A DNA stretch of 7,637 bases from an uncultured Chloroflexota bacterium. Lineage in GTDB: Bacteria; Chloroflexota; Anaerolineae; Aggregatilineales; Phototrophicaceae. The position numbers and the translations under genes were made by a program. The notes under the pieces are model-generated. The model worked only from the letters and a program-made list of their open reading frames with translations, searched no databases and was not told the origin of the DNA. Shown here piece after piece: positions 1-5,796 of the stretch (the stretch's first letter is position 1; each line of letters begins with the position of its first letter). The stretch covers positions 1 to 7,637 of the forward strand of contig CALBRY010000119.1 of NCBI GenBank assembly GCA_937927665.1, in the 5' to 3' direction.

Positions 1-27
1 TGCGCTCTTTGCGTTCTCTGCGGTGAA
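1..27. repeat. Short tandem repeat with 9-bp period (TGCGNTCTY)
   Basis: Three consecutive 9-bp units are visible at the very left edge: TGCGCTCTT (1-9), TGCGTTCTC (10-18) and a diverged TGCGGTGAA (19-27). The array may extend beyond the window. It lies downstream of the oxidoreductase gene, outside any coding region I can support. From memory, similar runs of CTTTGCG/CTCTGCGGT units occur between genes in several environmental bacterial phyla, but I cannot put a formal name to the element. Only two good copies and one partial copy are visible. Confidence 0.5.
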
Positions 28-61
28 AACCCTGTTTTCTTGTCCAGAAATTTAAGGGTTT
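27..61 (-). terminator. Weak hairpin at the 3' end of the oxidoreductase gene
   Basis: AAACCCT (27-33) is the exact reverse complement of AGGGTTT (55-61), with a 21-nt loop that contains the TAA stop (54-52 on the minus strand). Read on the minus strand, the second arm runs straight into GGGTTTTC, a short T-rich exit. The stem has only three G-C pairs and the loop is long, so intrinsic termination is possible but weak. Confidence 0.3.
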
Positions 62-1368
62 GACGTGGTCATCTTCGCGGCGACCTCGCGCCCCATCTGT
101 ACAGCGTAATTTGTCCCGCGATCCCATGGATAGACATGGCTCATGCTTGCCCAATAGACACCGGGCAGGGGAGTCTTCACATCCGGAATTTTCGCGCTGT
201 GATTCACCTGTGGGACGGGCTGCGCATACGGGGCGCGCCATACCCATGTTTTGCGAATCCACTGGGGCGAAAACTGCGGGTTGAACTTGGGGAGGACTGC
301 CGCAAACCGCGCCGCGAGTGCATCATCGCTCATGGTGAAATATTCATGGTCCGATGGCACATAATCGCCGCAGTAGACCAGCACATCCCCACCGTAATGG
401 GCTTTATCCATCCAGTTGGTGTGTTCGACCAGCGCCAGAAAAGGAAACGGATTCTTCGACTTATCCGGATTGGTGGCGGGCAGGCTGAGCCAATAGGTGC
501 CATCGGTCAGGATTGATTCCTTGAGTGCATACACGACACACACCGCGCCGATGCTTTCCAGCGCCGCCGCTTTTTGACCATACGGCGTTTCGCGCAGTCC
601 GTCCGCCAGTTTGAGCATCAGCCCCGGCGATGTGGTGCTGAGAACGCGATCAAAGGTGTGGGTTTCGCCTTTTACGGTGAGCGTGGGTTTGCCATCCACG
701 ACCCTGATCTGCTCGACGGGACTGTTCAAATGAATGGACGCGCCTTTTTGCGTGATCGCCGCGCCGAGATCATTCAAGAAGGCTTGAAATCCGCCCTGAT
801 ATATCCCCAGACGCACCGAGCGCGTTTTGATGCGCGCCCACAGCCACGCCATATTGACCTGCTCGTAACGATCGCTGAATTTGCCGATCAAAAGCGGCTG
901 CCACAGGCGCTCATAGGCTTCTTGTCCCATCACCCGCTTGATCCAGCTTGCCGCGGTGTTTTTTTCCATGGTGCGCCAATCGCGCAGCACATATTTGAGC
1001 AGTCCGCCGCCGAATGCTAAGCGAATTTTGGCGATCAAACTGAGGGGGAGGGCGAATAAGACGGACTGCGGCGTCATCTCTGAGCGCACGATTTTTCCAT
1101 CCAGCCAATAGGATGTTTTGGGGCGCGGGAAAAGTACCTGATCGGTTTTGCCCATTTCGTCAATGAGCTTGAGAACATCGGCGTCGGTTTCGAACCAATG
1201 ATGATAAAACTTTTCGAGCGCCCATTCCCATCCTGCGTCTTTGAAGCCTGCTGCTAATCCGCCGATTTCGCTGCCCGCTTCAAACAAGGTAACTTCGTGT
1301 CCGGCACGGGCAAGATCCCACGCCGCCGCCATGCCGGTCGCCCCCGCGCCAATAATCCCGATTTTCAT
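52..1368 (-). CDS. FAD-dependent oxidoreductase, amine-oxidase / protoporphyrinogen-oxidase-like
   Basis: This 438-aa protein is a flavin oxidoreductase of the amine oxidase/PPOX/phytoene-desaturase superfamily. The N-terminus (residues 3-30) is a textbook Rossmann dinucleotide-binding beta-alpha-beta unit: GAGATG at 7-12, then a strand ending in LFE with Glu30 placed to bind the FAD ribose, followed by IGG at 35-37. Near the C-terminus, PGVYWAS (402-408) and YPWDRGTNYAV (413-423) sit where this family makes its second FAD contact. The middle, rich in Trp and aromatic residues, should form the substrate domain. There is no signal peptide, so it is probably cytoplasmic or membrane-peripheral. 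The start is supported by GAGGAA at 1378-1373, four bases before the ATG. The length is normal for the family. The substrate cannot be read from the sequence: haem, carotenoid, polyamine and cell-surface sugar roles all exist among relatives, and no pathway gene lies beside it. FAD binding is near certain; PPOX activity is not claimed. Confidence 0.88.
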   Translation of the reverse strand: MKIGIIGAGATGMAAAWDLARAGHEVTLFEAGSEIGGLAAGFKDAGWEWALEKFYHHWFETDADVLKLIDEMGKTDQVLFPRPKTSYWLDGKIVRSEMTPQSVLFALPLSLIAKIRLAFGGGLLKYVLRDWRTMEKNTAASWIKRVMGQEAYERLWQPLLIGKFSDRYEQVNMAWLWARIKTRSVRLGIYQGGFQAFLNDLGAAITQKGASIHLNSPVEQIRVVDGKPTLTVKGETHTFDRVLSTTSPGLMLKLADGLRETPYGQKAAALESIGAVCVVYALKESILTDGTYWLSLPATNPDKSKNPFPFLALVEHTNWMDKAHYGGDVLVYCGDYVPSDHEYFTMSDDALAARFAAVLPKFNPQFSPQWIRKTWVWRAPYAQPVPQVNHSAKIPDVKTPLPGVYWASMSHVYPWDRGTNYAVQMGREVAAKMTTSNP

Positions 1369-1372
1369 TTTG

Positions 1373-1378
1373 TTCCTC
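1373..1378 (-). promoter_or_regulatory. Ribosome binding site of the FAD oxidoreductase
   Basis: GAGGAA on the minus strand ends four bases before the ATG at 1368. This fits the ATG that leaves the Rossmann fold starting at residue 3, as usual for this family. Confidence 0.6.
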
Positions 1379-1425
1379 TGTTCTGTTGCGTCTGCACTTC
1401 GACCGGTAGATGAGTAGATCGGAAG

Positions 1426-1431
1426 ATTGTA
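1426..1431 (-). promoter_or_regulatory. Possible -10 box (TACAAT) for the FAD oxidoreductase
   Basis: TACAAT on the minus strand matches the sigma-70-type consensus at five of six positions and lies about 58 bp upstream of the ATG. The only TTGA-type hexamer upstream, TTGAGT at 1445-1440, is just 8 bp away, too close for a normal -35. This is a weak candidate only. Confidence 0.25.
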
Positions 1432-1496
1432 TCGAAAACACTCAACTTCACACTTGCATCCTTATGGAATCTGCGAGTATCGTTGAGGTATGATTT

Positions 1497-1505
1497 TGGT
1501 ATAGA
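1497..1505 (+). promoter_or_regulatory. Possible extended -10 promoter (TGGTATAGA) for the response regulator
   Basis: TGGTATAGA fits the extended -10 pattern TGnTATAAT with one mismatch outside the key positions. It lies about 50 bp upstream of the response regulator ATG, giving a leader of roughly 45 nt. No -35 hexamer stands at the usual 16-18 bp, but extended -10 promoters can do without one. TATGAT at 1489-1494 is an alternative. Confidence 0.35.
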
Positions 1506-1543
1506 TTTTCCATCAATGCTGTAATTTTAATCTCGTGCGGAAA

Positions 1544-1550
1544 AGAAGAG
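1544..1550 (+). promoter_or_regulatory. Ribosome binding site that sets the response regulator start
   Basis: AGAAGAG ends five bases before the ATG at 1556. An in-frame GTG at 1535 would add seven residues (MRKRRAS) that are not part of the receiver fold and has no comparable site upstream. The ATG is therefore preferred. Confidence 0.5.
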
Positions 1551-1555
1551 CCTCC

Positions 1556-1930
1556 ATGAAGTGTGACATTCTGATTGTGGATGATGAGCCTGAATTTCAA
1601 GCGCTGCTGTTGGCAATGCTCACCCGCGCCGGTTTCGCGCCGCGTGTGGCATCAAACGCCGCTCAGGCACTAACCGCTATTCAGCAGAAGCAGCCGAGCG
1701 CGATTGTACTAGACGACATGATGCCGGGTATGACCGGCGCTGACCTGTGTGCTGTCCTCAAAAAAGACCCGCAAACAAGGTCAATCCCGATTGTTATTTA
1801 TACAGCGGGAGTTCGCTATCATCTTGAAGATTGGCGTACACGTATTGGCGCGGATGCCGCTTTAATGAAGAATGGCAAGTTTGGGGAACTGATCGCGGTA
1901 TTACAAGGACTGCTCGGCGCGGGTGTCTAA
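1556..1930 (+). CDS. Stand-alone response regulator receiver (CheY-like) protein
   Basis: This 124-aa protein is a single receiver domain with no output domain, like CheY/Spo0F-type proteins that act by protein contact. The features of the fold are visible in order: the acidic pair Asp9-Asp10 in ILIVDDEP, the phospho-acceptor Asp53 in VLDDMMPGM, the switch Thr83 in IVIYTAG, and the conserved Lys105 in LMKNG. Lys105 is followed by Asn106, not the usual cis-Pro of the KP motif, a mild departure. The gene ends in a double stop (TAA TAA). It would take phosphate from a histidine kinase, but no kinase is present in the window, so the partner is unknown. It is transcribed away from the FAD oxidoreductase and need not be linked to it in function. 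The family call is firm; the process controlled is unknown. Confidence 0.92.
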   Translation: MKCDILIVDDEPEFQALLLAMLTRAGFAPRVASNAAQALTAIQQKQPSAIVLDDMMPGMTGADLCAVLKKDPQTRSIPIVIYTAGVRYHLEDWRTRIGADAALMKNGKFGELIAVLQGLLGAGV

Positions 1931-2091
1931 TAAACTATAGGCAGCCACGTTAACGACCCTCATCGACCACCCGCTCCGACGCTTCATCCATTTTCGCCAT
2001 CTGCCGCGACGCGCTGAATCGCAAAATCGGCAGTCAGCGCGCTTTCCCGGAATCTGATGCAAAACAGCGCGAACGCGATGCGTATCGCGGC
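1931..2091. other. Convergent intergenic region with alternative hairpins
   Basis: These 161 bp lie between two converging stop codons. CGCGCTGA (2010-2017) pairs exactly with TCAGCGCG (2034-2041), and CTGCCG (2001-2006) pairs exactly with CGGCAG (2028-2033). The two stems overlap and exclude each other. The first is followed by CTTTCCC, a poor T-run. A bidirectional terminator role is plausible from the position but not proven. Several frames stay open through the stretch by chance, and none has a convincing start. Confidence 0.35.
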
Positions 2092-3051
2092 TTATGATCG
2101 CGCCTGCTTTGAGGCGGGATCGTCGTCTTGATAGGCGAGGAGGTCATCAAGGCTCATGGATGTGAGCTTCTGTTCCTCGATCAAATTACGCATTTCTTTA
2201 ACGCCTTCGGTGCTGATTTCGCCATCTTCCATTAAATGACGGCGCACAACCGAGGTTGACGCGACTTCCCATTCGATTTCGTGTTCAGCGACGAGCATAT
2301 TTTCGGCGTAAACACGCATCCGCCATTTCGTTTGTGATGCGCCGATATCGCTTACGCGCATCCGCGAGGGCGGGGTGATCAGGTTTGAGCCGCCGTGCAG
2401 CCGATAAAACTCCTCATGAACAAAGCGGCGTGTTCCCTCTTCGTCCACCAATTCAAATTTGACGCGCCCTTCGGCGTCGGTCGGCAGCCGCAGCGAGATA
2501 AACGGCTGAATAAAATCGGCAGTATCGTTGAGCGCGGTTGTCCGCTGAATGACAGGGGCATCTGTTCCCCGGTAAACCAGCACGCCGACATCGGTCGAAA
2601 GGACATAGGTGTGATCCGGGTCAATACCGGCTCGCCGTGCCGCCGCGATCGCGTGACGATATACGCCTTCACGCGGGCTGATATCTTCAGCAGGTGACGG
2701 ACGGGGAGCGGGGGCGCGATCTTCCTGCCGCAAGCGTGCTTGGCGTGCTTCGTAGTCGCGTTCCTGTGCGCTCCGTTGGGCGCGTTCGCGCTGTGATTGT
2801 GATTGACTCGCGGAGAGTTCCTGCATAAATTCGTCGCGGAGTTCTTCCCACCACGCACGGCGGCGGCGGTAATCAGGACGGCGCACGCCGCGCGGCGGCA
2901 TCTGGCTGACGCTTCGCCCATACTGCACGGCGAACATGATCAAGCCGATTGCTACCAGAAGCATCGCCAGCCCCGGTGAGGATGCCAGCGCGCTGATTCC
3001 TACCATCAGGAGAAAAATGCCAAGGAGTATCTCTCCAAATCGACGGTTCAT
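2092..3051 (-). CDS. Membrane-anchored protein of unknown function, downstream paralog
   Basis: I do not recognise this 319-aa protein. It starts with two hydrophobic helices (about 7-25 and 28-44) joined by a tight SSPG turn. A strongly basic stretch follows (RRPDYRRRR, 57-65), which by the positive-inside rule puts the rest in the cytoplasm. Residues 66-125 are charged, rich in Gln, Arg and Glu and probably helical or disordered. A folded, strand-rich domain spans about 130-265 and includes STDVGVLVY (152-160), PFISLRLP (183-190), FELVDEEGTRRFVHE (199-213) and WRMRVYAENMLVAEHE (243-258). The C-terminus has SMSLDDLLAYQDDDP (298-312). The upstream neighbour matches it block for block, so the two are tandem paralogs, probably co-transcribed with a 30-bp gap. 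The start is the only ATG that gives the complete membrane hairpin; the nearest purine-rich site, AGAAGG, is rather far at about 14 nt. The function is unknown, and a scaffold or regulator at the membrane is only a guess. Confidence 0.8.
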   Translation of the reverse strand: MNRRFGEILLGIFLLMVGISALASSPGLAMLLVAIGLIMFAVQYGRSVSQMPPRGVRRPDYRRRRAWWEELRDEFMQELSASQSQSQRERAQRSAQERDYEARQARLRQEDRAPAPRPSPAEDISPREGVYRHAIAAARRAGIDPDHTYVLSTDVGVLVYRGTDAPVIQRTTALNDTADFIQPFISLRLPTDAEGRVKFELVDEEGTRRFVHEEFYRLHGGSNLITPPSRMRVSDIGASQTKWRMRVYAENMLVAEHEIEWEVASTSVVRRHLMEDGEISTEGVKEMRNLIEEQKLTSMSLDDLLAYQDDDPASKQARS

Positions 3052-3081
3052 AAGCTGTTTGTATGCCTTCTATCCTGATGA

Positions 3082-3891
3082 CTAGGGATTTTGCGGCGGG
3101 CGATTTCCACCCTGACCGCGCTGACGCAGCAGTTCTTCCAGCGACATCGGACGATCATCCGCCGGAAGTTCGCGTTCGTCCTCATCCGTGATTTCATCCG
3201 CAAGCCGGGTCGCCGCGCCCTGAACATCCGTATCCGGGCGGCGGAAACGATCGCTCAACGAAGGGATCATCGTGAAGCCAAGCGCCCCGATCATCGAGCC
3301 ATCGACAAAAACGCGCAGATCCCATTCTCCGGCGGCAATTTTTGGATTCTGCGCCAGCGGAAGCTGTTGATCTGCCAGCAGATTCATTTCGCCTTCGCGT
3401 AGATATGTCCGCATTTCGTGGACATACTGACGCGCTCCGTTACCATCGATCAATTCAAAACGGATGCGTGCTTGTCGATCCGCGAGGACAGGCTGCACAT
3501 GAAGCTGAACGAAGGGGCGCACACCGTCTTCATCTTGCGAGATGTCTCGCGTCATGGTGAGATCCATCCCGGCGCGTCCGGTTTGCACGGTGATCAAGCC
3601 GACATCGAGCAGCGTTAGACCGGGGTCGATCATGCCGCCGCGCCGCCGTGCCCGCTCGAATGCTTCGCGGGCGTTGGTACTCATTCGCATCGCCGTAAGC
3701 GACGAACGCGAAAGCTCTGTCACCCGCTTGGGCGAGAAGTTCAACATCGATCCGATCACTGCCGCACCAAACATCCCCGCCAGCGCCGCCGCGACCAACG
3801 GACTCGCCATGCCGGAAAGCAGTCCAATTCCGGTCATCGCGCCTAACACGATCAACCACGGAAGATTTCGTCGTCTAAACTGTAAGCGCAT
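3082..3891 (-). CDS. Membrane-anchored protein of unknown function, upstream paralog
   Basis: This 269-aa protein is unrecognised. A basic N-terminus (RLQFRRRN, 2-9) precedes two hydrophobic helices (about 11-28 and 31-50), so both ends probably lie in the cytoplasm. The soluble part holds the same landmarks in the same order as the next gene: REAFERARRRGGMIDP (75-90), LLDVGLITV (94-102), RPFVQLHVQP (125-134), IRFELIDGNGARQYVHE (143-159), a GEMNLL turn (167-172), WDLRVFVDGSMIG (190-202) and a C-terminal PMSLEELLR (248-256). It lacks the long charged linker of its paralog, which explains most of the size difference. GGGGTG about 11 nt before the ATG can serve as ribosome binding site. It begins 49 bp after the rsmA stop, on the same strand. 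A TATACT box in that gap could give it its own promoter. No catalytic motif is visible. Confidence 0.8.
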   Translation of the reverse strand: MRLQFRRRNLPWLIVLGAMTGIGLLSGMASPLVAAALAGMFGAAVIGSMLNFSPKRVTELSRSSLTAMRMSTNAREAFERARRRGGMIDPGLTLLDVGLITVQTGRAGMDLTMTRDISQDEDGVRPFVQLHVQPVLADRQARIRFELIDGNGARQYVHEMRTYLREGEMNLLADQQLPLAQNPKIAAGEWDLRVFVDGSMIGALGFTMIPSLSDRFRRPDTDVQGAATRLADEITDEDERELPADDRPMSLEELLRQRGQGGNRPPQNP

Positions 3892-3923
3892 GATCTGCGG
3901 TTCACCCCATTCTCATAACGACT

Positions 3924-3929
3924 AGTATA
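3924..3929 (-). promoter_or_regulatory. Possible -10 box (TATACT) ahead of the paralog pair
   Basis: TATACT on the minus strand lies in the 49-bp gap after rsmA and matches TATAAT at five of six positions. A TTGAGT hexamer at 3948-3943 stands 13 bp away, shorter than a normal spacer. The paralog pair could therefore be transcribed both from here and by read-through from rsmA, but the evidence is thin. Confidence 0.25.
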
Positions 3930-3940
3930 CGCCAAAAACA

Positions 3941-4798
3941 TCACTCAAGTTGCGGAGCGACCGGCTGATTCGTCTGCTGGGCTGCTTCATGAAATGCCCG
4001 CGCCAGCGCCGCCCATTCTTCAAGTGAGAGGGTTTCGGCGCGGCGTTTCGGATCGATTCCCGCCGCTGTGATCACGTCTCCCGCTTGTTCATGACCGATC
4101 GACAACCCATCGCCAATCGTGTTTTTCAACTGTTTGCGCTTTTGCGCGAACCCCGCCCGCACCACACGGAAAAATATCGCATCGTTTGGTACATCGACCG
4201 GAGGGCTTAGGTGCGGATCGAGCCGAACAACGGCGCTGTCAACATCGGGGCGCGGGTAAAAGACCGCTTTGTTGATCCGCATGACGATGCGCGCCTTCGC
4301 ATAATACTGCACGCTCACGCTGAGTAAGCTCATCTCGCCCGGTTTGGCGATCAAGCGCTCCGCAACTTCAAGCTGAACCGTCAAGATCAACCGCCGCGCC
4401 TGCGGTGGATTCTCCAGCAGGTGACGCAGAATCGCGCTCGTGATGTAATACGGCAGGTTTGCCACGACGACATATCCCGGCGGGACGGTTTCGCGCAGAT
4501 GGGTTTCGAGAATATCCTGATGCAGAAAGCGCACATTTGGCACATGGGCGAACCGCGCTTCGAGAACAGGGATCAGCCGTTCGTCAATTTCGACACCGAT
4601 TACCTGACGCACATGCGGCGCGATATGCTCGGTAAGTGCTCCCGTTCCCGGTCCGATTTCGAGTACCGTATCGTCGGGCATGAGTTCTGCCAGCGTGGCG
4701 ATCTTTTCCAGCACATTGGGATCATGGATAAAATTCTGCCCCAAACCTTTTTTGGGGGTAATTTTATGGTGATCTAGGACGTGTTTCGGGTTGGTCAT
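3941..4798 (-). CDS. rsmA: 16S rRNA (adenine1518/1519-N6)-dimethyltransferase RsmA/KsgA
   Basis: RsmA uses S-adenosylmethionine to dimethylate two adjacent adenines in the 3'-terminal helix of 16S rRNA, a late check in 30S ribosome assembly. Its loss is classically linked to kasugamycin resistance. All family landmarks are present in the 285-aa form: GLGQNFIHD (18-26), SAM motif I VLEIGPGTGALTE (45-57), the acidic ribose ligand in GVEID (68-72), QDIL (94-97), and the adenine-binding motif NLPYYITS (114-121). FYPRPDVDSAVVRL and the RAGFAQKRKQLKN segment of the C-terminal helical domain come later. The ATG at 4798 is preferred: it leaves the usual short lead before GLGQNF and has a weak GGA-type site about 10 nt upstream. 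A TTG at 4825 would add nine residues. Length is normal for the family. The gene diverges from the hydrolase and probably heads a run with the two membrane proteins downstream. Confidence 0.97.
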   Translation of the reverse strand: MTNPKHVLDHHKITPKKGLGQNFIHDPNVLEKIATLAELMPDDTVLEIGPGTGALTEHIAPHVRQVIGVEIDERLIPVLEARFAHVPNVRFLHQDILETHLRETVPPGYVVVANLPYYITSAILRHLLENPPQARRLILTVQLEVAERLIAKPGEMSLLSVSVQYYAKARIVMRINKAVFYPRPDVDSAVVRLDPHLSPPVDVPNDAIFFRVVRAGFAQKRKQLKNTIGDGLSIGHEQAGDVITAAGIDPKRRAETLSLEEWAALARAFHEAAQQTNQPVAPQLE

Positions 4799-4832
4799 GA
4801 TCGCATTCCAGCCAATAAACTCCAAGAATGTG

Positions 4833-4839
4833 TACTATA
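4833..4839. promoter_or_regulatory. Overlapping -10-like boxes facing both ways between rsmA and the hydrolase
   Basis: The 7-bp TACTATA reads as TACTAT on the plus strand (4833-4838) and as TATAGT on the minus strand (4839-4834). Each has the TAnnnT pattern of a -10 element. It sits in the 62-bp gap between the two divergent genes, 22 bp before the hydrolase ATG and 35 bp before the rsmA ATG. No good -35 stands at 16-18 bp on either side, so the call rests on position and symmetry. Confidence 0.35.
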
Positions 4840-4844
4840 GCGGA

Positions 4845-4851
4845 AAAGGAG
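4845..4851 (+). promoter_or_regulatory. Strong ribosome binding site that sets the hydrolase start
   Basis: AAAGGAG is a near-perfect Shine-Dalgarno sequence nine bases before the ATG at 4861. The in-frame ATG at 4828 lies upstream of it and would place this site inside the coding region, so 4861 is chosen. Confidence 0.75.
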
Positions 4852-4860
4852 CGCTGTCTC

Positions 4861-5796
4861 ATGAATCCCAACCCCCAAATTCGGGTGAAATTCGTCATTC
4901 GCAGTGTGTTGATCGCCGTCGTGTTGATTTTTCTGCTGCTGCCGACTGGCGCGGGCGTAATTTTCATGGCGGGATTAACTGTGCCGATCTGCGGGGGAGC
5001 GGGTGATCCATCGGCGTATGGGCTGGCGTTCGAAGATATTCGCATTCCCGCGCCGTCGATTGGCGGTGTGCTTCGCGCTTATTTTATTCCGGCATCAGCA
5101 CCAGCGCGCGGAACGATTATCGGCGTGCCGACTGGCGCGGCAGGACGCGGCGATCGCCTGCATGAACTGCGCTTGTTTCAAGCGGCGGGGTATAACATTC
5201 TTGCGTATGAATCGCGCACCTGTGCCGCGAGACAGATCAATTCATTAGGCTATCTTGAAGTTGATCAGGTTGGGGACGCGCTGGCGTATCTTCAAACACG
5301 CGCCGATGTCGATTTGACTCGTGTCGGTATTCACGGATTTTCTGCCGGAGGCTCAACCGCGATTATGGCGGCGGCGCGCTATCGTCAGATCAGCGCGGTG
5401 ATCGCGCAGGGTGGGTATCACGATTTCTGGGGGGAAGTCGCGGCAAATACGGCGGTATTTGACGAACGGATTCCGTTTATGGGGGCGTTGTTCAGGTTCG
5501 GCGCACAAGTTGGCTATCAAATGACAACGGGCGTTGATGTGAGCGTTCTTGTTCCGCATGTGGCGATAACACAGATTGCGCCGCGCCCGGTCTTGTTGAT
5601 CTACGGCACAGATGAACCGGGACTCTCCGGTGCGGAAATAATGGCAGCATCCGGCGATCATGTCGAATTGTGGCGGATCAGCGGAGCAGGACACGGGAAT
5701 TATGTCACCGTGGTGGGAGAAGCCGACTATGCCCGCATCACCGCCGCGTTCTGGGATCGGACGATTGGCGGGGAAACACCAACCGCAGAGTCATAA
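4861..5796 (+). CDS. Membrane-anchored alpha/beta hydrolase
   Basis: This 311-aa serine hydrolase has an N-terminal hydrophobic helix (about 11-38) that looks like an uncleaved signal anchor, which would put the catalytic domain outside the cytoplasm. The nucleophile elbow is GFSAG with Ser161 (codon at 5341-5343). The general base is His278 in GAGHGNY. The acid should come from IYGTDEP: the position that usually holds Asp carries Glu252, with Asp251 next to it. The oxyanion strand, usually HG or HGG, reads GVPTGAAGRGD (88-98), so the classic HG is missing. The overall layout (the YESR strand, then a helix ending DALAYL, then RVGIHGFSAGG) resembles the BAAT/S9-like and ABHD13-type esterase and peptidase relatives. 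Only two Cys remain (44 and 121), which could form a disulfide if the domain is exported. The substrate is unknown. The gene stands alone: divergent from rsmA and convergent with the sugar permeases. Confidence 0.88.
   Translation: MNPNPQIRVKFVIRSVLIAVVLIFLLLPTGAGVIFMAGLTVPICGGAGDPSAYGLAFEDIRIPAPSIGGVLRAYFIPASAPARGTIIGVPTGAAGRGDRLHELRLFQAAGYNILAYESRTCAARQINSLGYLEVDQVGDALAYLQTRADVDLTRVGIHGFSAGGSTAIMAAARYRQISAVIAQGGYHDFWGEVAANTAVFDERIPFMGALFRFGAQVGYQMTTGVDVSVLVPHVAITQIAPRPVLLIYGTDEPGLSGAEIMAASGDHVELWRISGAGHGNYVTVVGEADYARITAAFWDRTIGGETPTAES

Noticed and set aside
574..1020. Long plus-strand frame of 148 codons inside the FAD oxidoreductase gene
   Set aside because: It lies wholly antisense to a gene with clear FAD-binding motifs, and its composition (Arg, His, Gln and Pro rich) is that of a shadow frame.
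52..1368. Naming the oxidoreductase as a haem protoporphyrinogen oxidase (hemG/hemY)
   Set aside because: The FAD motifs are shared by many amine-oxidase-family enzymes, and no haem biosynthesis gene is adjacent, so a specific name would go beyond the evidence.
1483..1505. TTGAGG plus TATAGA as a standard -35/-10 pair for the response regulator
   Set aside because: The spacer is only 11 bp, too short for a standard sigma-70 promoter; only the extended -10 reading is kept.
1954..2097. Open frame on the plus strand (47 codons, ending in TGA) with plausible codon use, a possible gene remnant
   Set aside because: It has no ATG, GTG or TTG start, and at least two minus-strand frames through the same stretch are also open. 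Openness here reflects base composition, so no gene or pseudogene is called.
3902..3916. Four-codon leader frame (Met-Arg-Met-Gly-stop) just before the 269-aa membrane protein
   Set aside because: Its last bases are the GGGGTG that best serves as ribosome binding site for the main gene, it has no site of its own, and so short a frame occurs readily by chance.
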